From a virus, in IMG/VR virus record IMGVR_UViG_3300037847_003718, positions 1 to 21,319 of that record: a stretch of DNA of 21,319 nucleotides. One strand, 5' to 3'. Positions 20,501 through 21,319 of this stretch are shown piece after piece. The translations under genes were made by a program, and so were the position numbers. How positions within the stretch are numbered: position 1 is the first letter of the stretch; every line of letters begins with the position of its first letter. The notes below the pieces were generated by a model, which worked only from the letters and a program-made list of their open reading frames with translations, made no database searches and was not told the origin of the DNA.

Positions 20501-21296
20501 GAACTATTGCTTGAGCTTGGTCTATATCTGTGCTTTTAAACCATGCTGTAATTGTATATGGAGTTAAGTTGGGTAAACTAGATGAGTCGAATGTTACATT
20601 ATCATCCGTACCATCAAAATCAGTATAGAAGTCACTTCTGGCGATTGAGGTATCTTCTTCTGGTAGTACCTTATCCCCTGCTCTGAGCCATAGTTTTAAA
20701 TTGCTTGTTCGGTCTGTAGCGTAAGAAGATGCTTTGGAGAAGTCTACAGGCTTAGAGGCAATCTTTGCAATATCATCTGCTGAAAGGGCAACATTCCAGA
20801 CGCCTACTTCGTCAATTTTGCCCTTAAAATACTCATTCCCATTACCTGTATAACCAATTTTAAAAGATGAAGAATCAGCCGAACCATGACCTTGACTTGC
20901 AGTATTGTCTAAAGCACCATTAATATAGAATTTTTTATCACTACCAGATTGCACTAACCCTACATGAGTCCAAGTATTATTTGAAATAGTAGAGGTGCTA
21001 TAAACATTATTAGTTCCATTCCAACTGGCAAGTTTATCATCATCCCCACCACCAGCTCTAATATAAAATTGGACTTCTGTAGAACCCCCACTCCTTATTC
21101 CTACTATACCTGCATGGTCTGTGTTACCTGTATCATGGTAAACCCATCCTAAAATAGTAAAATCACCACTTGAAAAATCATGGACATCTGCACCACAATC
21201 TAAATAATCATTATCACCATCGAAATTAAAAGAGTATTTGTTGGGAAAGCCGAGTACAGCCCCACCTTTTGTAAGGATATTACCTAAGCCGAGCAT
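17574..21296 (-). CDS. Large LamG/CBM-like phage adhesin or tail-associated protein
   Basis: The 1240-residue protein is built of jelly-roll domains. LamG-like units lie at about 20-185, 222-385, 397-565 and 985-1162. Each opens with a FDG.[DN]D.[YIV] type strand (NFDGDNDYLDCG, DFDGTDDNVTF, DFDGTNDHIVV) and ends with an EVGVWNVALSADDIAKI-type segment. Two regions (about 636-785 and 806-955) resemble CBM4/9-type carbohydrate-binding folds, starting LITNPNS and LITNGDLESSS. YWRMGD at 579-584 and YWAMG at 1177-1181 are typical linkers after LamG units. The protein is acidic, Ser/Thr/Asn/Asp-rich and lacks cysteine pairs or membrane segments. It probably binds glycans or matrix as a receptor-binding or virion decoration protein. 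AGGA precedes the ATG. Confidence 0.85.
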   Translation of the reverse strand: MLGLGNILTKGGAVLGFPNKYSFNFDGDNDYLDCGADVHDFSSGDFTILGWVYHDTGNTDHAGIVGIRSGGSTEVQFYIRAGGGDDDKLASWNGTNNVYSTSTISNNTWTHVGLVQSGSDKKFYINGALDNTASQGHGSADSSSFKIGYTGNGNEYFKGKIDEVGVWNVALSADDIAKIASKPVDFSKASSYATDRTSNLKLWLRAGDKVLPEEDTSIARSDFYTDFDGTDDNVTFDSSSLPNLTPYTITAWFKSTDIDQAQAIVLWGDQTAYERRAMIIFNGTDGGSDWTLVASINGENPQGSTTLVENQIYHGAVVVNPSTKAYKIYLDGKLDGSGTFSNTLASWSGGTGFIGRSHYGEYFEGNIYSASVYQTELDAQTIKQFAKSRFTPMRDNRFSVVDFDGTNDHIVVSDNSALDFGTGDFTVALWHKSDAQHDQPFINKKTTFSDNTAGWTIYMENGNDQMRCRIAGGSSNVAVSAGTKSVSDNNWHFTTMVRSGDNLYLYTDGVLEGSTTGVNSLDVDNSDDLYIGRGGSLYPQISVSSVSLYNVAKSAEEVYAIYQKGITYDESSLSGLVGYWRMGDDTSKAYPTIADSSSNSNDGTITNGASNDIVQQMVAGWDMGAFESSSEELGGSLITNPNSVSTYSGNQTIRDEVTVDGRSGVRAEETNTSDRGRMDIVGLGIENNVPYQFSGYVYKYSSYNGNSATDKNWHFAIGTETTHSTYPDVSSDTVQMGVSSYDTWEYFTVNIIARSGTKFELYPSKRLNVDIGTMIFSDLALKKVLQSEVSDTYPAIIDVNEPVLGLDLITNGDLESSSSSPTMNSVAFTYYNGSGARSTDFSNGGSHSYKFTGGDQNDHNAKIIPNDSSLVGKILSVSVDVYTPTSGGSSGNIDLRVINHSGSASTLESTSTKDAWVNLSGVFVYDGTSAQPINIQWFTADSVMYIDNLSIKQILGNVGTMTNQAADDLVYSSVLPDQSYLTGVNSAYNFFDNDATNEYIDCGTGIGTFLGDNYAGDLSISIWFKNAGANDDGLFDMGAGTGSGKLYISVGYLSKLFFNLNNGNWSRSVSFTDTSDWHHLIIVYKGGSESESLMYLDNSSVGATAGTFPSASDMDFGTNNKVAIGTFWDRSAYAFDGSIGQTAIWNKALSATEVSAIYTLGRHGNLLDSYADNLLGYWAMGALDASTGLSDVGDGTIYDRSGNSNHGTATNTEAADLASSPNAEPNGYAKGDTNRSTTTP

Positions 21297-21300
21297 AGAC

Positions 21301-21319
21301 TTATCCTAAGTAAGCTATT
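21301..21319 (-). CDS. Possible 3' end of upstream gene
   Basis: Immediately upstream of the LamG start, the minus strand reads through I-A-Y-L-G and a TAA at 21303-21301, in a frame open to the window edge. An upstream coding neighbour is expected from the operon's tight packing; only five codons are visible, so identity is unknowable here. Confidence 0.3.

Noticed and set aside
1-21319. tRNA or other structured RNA genes
   Set aside because: No cloverleaf-like segment with a T-arm consensus was noticed on either strand; a covariance-model scan would be needed to exclude one.

Overview
This window is part of a tailed double-stranded DNA phage genome (free phage, prophage or metagenomic contig; no host gene is visible). 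The diagnostic genes are a P22-type portal protein, the large terminase subunit, an endolysin-like protein, phage replication and recombination genes, and a 1240-residue adhesin built of LamG and carbohydrate-binding-like folds. Most gene starts follow purine-rich Shine-Dalgarno sequences such as GAGGAGG, so the host probably uses SD-led initiation. The DNA is AT-rich. Several families (GP88, small basic phage proteins ending in ADKVKW, LamG adhesins) are ones I associate with aquatic phage genomes, but the host cannot be named from the sequence.

Layout. (1) 1-3767, leftward: portal (cut by the window edge), TerL, a 69-residue ORFan and a TerS-like protein, joined by ATGA stop/start overlaps. 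(2) 3768-4066: divergent control region with a palindrome, 10-bp-period direct repeats, G tracts and two TATAAT boxes. (3) 4067-7274, rightward: a very AT-rich block of 13 mostly tiny, mostly unrecognised genes, with one GP88-family protein and one four-CXXC zinc protein; it ends in a strong hairpin terminator at 7302-7346. (4) 7346-13585, leftward: DNA metabolism. In transcription order these are an HTH protein, two small unknowns, a RecB/Cas4-like nuclease, an SSB-tailed protein, a restriction-endonuclease-like protein, an N4/N6 DNA methyltransferase, two more PD-(D/E)XK nucleases, small unknowns, an Nmad1/DUF1599-like protein, a zinc protein, a replication initiator-like protein and a helicase-loader-like protein. 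A candidate replication origin (iterons, hairpin and AT-rich DNA) lies inside the initiator gene, as in lambda O. (5) 13637-17522, leftward: endolysin, small Lys-rich proteins and a series of single-TM, mostly coiled-coil proteins (holin/spanin candidates; at least three look paralogous). (6) 17574-21296, leftward: the large LamG adhesin, with the last codons of another gene upstream.

How it fits together: the leftward transcript carries adhesion/virion, lysis, recombination, modification and replication genes. The rightward block looks like a separately controlled accessory or host-takeover module inserted between replication and packaging genes. Two gene clusters reuse their own translation-start cassette (ATGAGCAAAATAAAAG in the rightward block, NTGAGTGA in the 16.9-17.6 kb block), a sign of repeated small duplications or recombination at gene starts. 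No integrase, capsid, DNA polymerase, tRNA or CRISPR array was seen.
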